The notes under the pieces were generated by a model. That model searched no databases. It saw only the letters and a program-made list of their open reading frames with translations, and had not been told where the DNA came from. Shown here one piece after another: positions 5,831-6,731 of a stretch of DNA of 6,731 nucleotides (position 1 is the stretch's first letter; each line of letters starts with the position of its first letter). This DNA is from Phycisphaerales bacterium (GTDB taxonomy: Bacteria; Planctomycetota; Phycisphaerae; Phycisphaerales; UBA1924): positions 1 to 6,731 of the forward strand of contig JAESSR010000286.1 of NCBI GenBank assembly GCA_016764015.1, given 5' to 3'. Both the position numbers and the translations under genes were made by a program.

Positions 5831-6731
5831 ATGATGCCCAATACCACTCATGAGCCAACTGAGCTGATGGCGAATCCTGCTCCAGATGACTCGGCTATGT
5901 CCACTTCTGATCTTGCGGAACTGATGTCCGCATTCACTGAGGTGACGACCAAACTCGAACGCACCCACGGGCAGCTTCGCTCTGAGGTTGGGCGATTGTC
6001 CACTGAGCTTCGCCAAGCCAACGAGGCGCTCCAGCGATCGCGTCGGCTCGCAGCCCTCGGCGAAATGGCCGCCGGGATATCCCATGAAATCCGCAACCCG
6101 CTCGGGTCAATTCGACTTTATGCGAACATGCTCGTCGATGATCTTGCCGACATGCCCGAACAATGTGAGATTGTCCAAAAAATCGGACGCGCTGTCCGCG
6201 GGCTCGATGAAATCGTGGGCGATGTGCTCACCTTTGCTCGCGAAATGAAGACCAGTTGGCATCCGTGCGATACATCCGCGATGATCGATTATGCGCTTGA
6301 ACTGTGCTGTGCAGAAACGGGTGAATCAACGATTGTCCGCGATGATCTCGATGCGGATTCATTCGAGTTGATGTGTGATCCAACACTGATCCAGCAAGCA
6401 TTAGTCAATGTTTTACGAAACGCAGGCGAAGCGAATCGTGTCAGTGGCGGGCACCGAATCACCATCAGTGTGAATAGTTGTAAGATTGAATCTGGCGACC
6501 ATCTGGCTGATGGAATCATGATCTCTTTGCGAGATGAGGGTGATGGGATTCCAGCGCAGGTGATCGAGCGGATGTTCAATCCGTTCTTTACCACCCGAGC
6601 GACGGGCACCGGGCTAGGTTTGGCGATTGTGCATCGGATAATCGATGCGCATCGTGGCAAAGTAGAAGTAAAAAATAACAACGCGGGCGCCAACGATGAA
6701 TATCGGGGCGCTTGTGTTGAACTACATATAC
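5831..6731 (+). CDS. Soluble NtrB/AtoS-class sensor histidine kinase, 3' end cut by window
   Basis: First 300 residues of an open frame that continues past the window. Two tandem ATGs (5831, 5834) follow AAGGG at 5821-5825; the second is better spaced (8 nt), so the start is uncertain by one codon. There is no signal peptide, membrane helix or PAS domain. Residues 1-25 look disordered, and 26-78 form a probable coiled coil leading straight into the dimerisation helix. H box: GISHEIRNPLGSIR with phospho-acceptor His85 and an E86xxN89 phosphatase-type motif. N box: LVNVLRNAGEA with Asn197. G1/D box: RDEGDGI with Asp235. F box: FNPFFTTR from 249. G2 box: GTGLGLAIV from 259. These are the HisKA and HATPase_c domains, nearly complete. 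It autophosphorylates and passes phosphate to a response regulator, which is not visible. Only 2 nt separate it from flgN, so co-transcription is likely. A flagellar FlrB/FleS-like role is inferred from that context. Seven Cys in 300 residues is unusual here. Confidence 0.9.
   Translation, partial: MMPNTTHEPTELMANPAPDDSAMSTSDLAELMSAFTEVTTKLERTHGQLRSEVGRLSTELRQANEALQRSRRLAALGEMAAGISHEIRNPLGSIRLYANMLVDDLADMPEQCEIVQKIGRAVRGLDEIVGDVLTFAREMKTSWHPCDTSAMIDYALELCCAETGESTIVRDDLDADSFELMCDPTLIQQALVNVLRNAGEANRVSGGHRITISVNSCKIESGDHLADGIMISLRDEGDGIPAQVIERMFNPFFTTRATGTGLGLAIVHRIIDAHRGKVEVKNNNAGANDEYRGACVELHI

Noticed and set aside
6289..6693. 134-codon minus-strand frame within the kinase ATPase domain
   Set aside because: Antisense shadow of the N, G1, F and G2 boxes, which are under clear protein constraint on the + strand.

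Overview
The window holds five protein-coding genes, all on the + strand, in two transcription units separated by one convincing Rho-independent terminator. The likely source is a Gram-negative-type, flagellated bacterium. The best guess is a Planctomycetota member of the Phycisphaerae type. This rests on gene style: a large periplasmic TPR protein, an RDD protein with a long secreted front half, frequent TTG/GTG starts, and FlgN directly followed by a PAS-less NtrB-class kinase. It is inference, since no rRNA or marker gene is present. Base composition is moderate in GC and even across the genes, with a striking excess of GATC. I see no mobile element, CRISPR, tRNA or rRNA.

Unit 1 (8-5178) is an envelope cluster. 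A lipoprotein with a LolA/LolB-like look (8-916) overlaps by 4 nt a signal-peptide-bearing RDD membrane protein (913-2538). After a 135-nt spacer with two hairpins comes a membrane-anchored TPR protein (GTG start preferred at 2674, end 5178). All three are predicted to act at or outside the inner membrane, which suggests one envelope process, but none has a function that can be named from sequence. A TGATG at 6-10 hints that a further gene lies upstream in the same operon. The unit ends in a stem-loop with a T run at 5171-5209 whose left arm contains the TPR stop codon.

The 176-bp gap 5179-5354 contains the terminator, a near-perfect 24-bp dyad (5263-5286), a weak extended -10 candidate (5294-5302) and a 10-bp direct repeat spaced 60 bp apart. 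It is the probable promoter and regulatory region of unit 2.

Unit 2 (5355 to past the window end) is flagellar: a FlgN-like export chaperone followed 2 nt later by a soluble histidine kinase with H, N, D/G1, F and G2 boxes. The kinase runs off the window. By analogy with FlrB/FleS and AtoS/NtrB systems, a sigma-54-dependent response regulator would be expected next. The pair links late-hook/filament assembly to a phosphorelay, but the partner is not visible here.

No clearly new system is proven. The best leads are the lipoprotein-RDD-TPR cluster, the dyad upstream of flgN, and the PAS-less flagellar-linked kinase.
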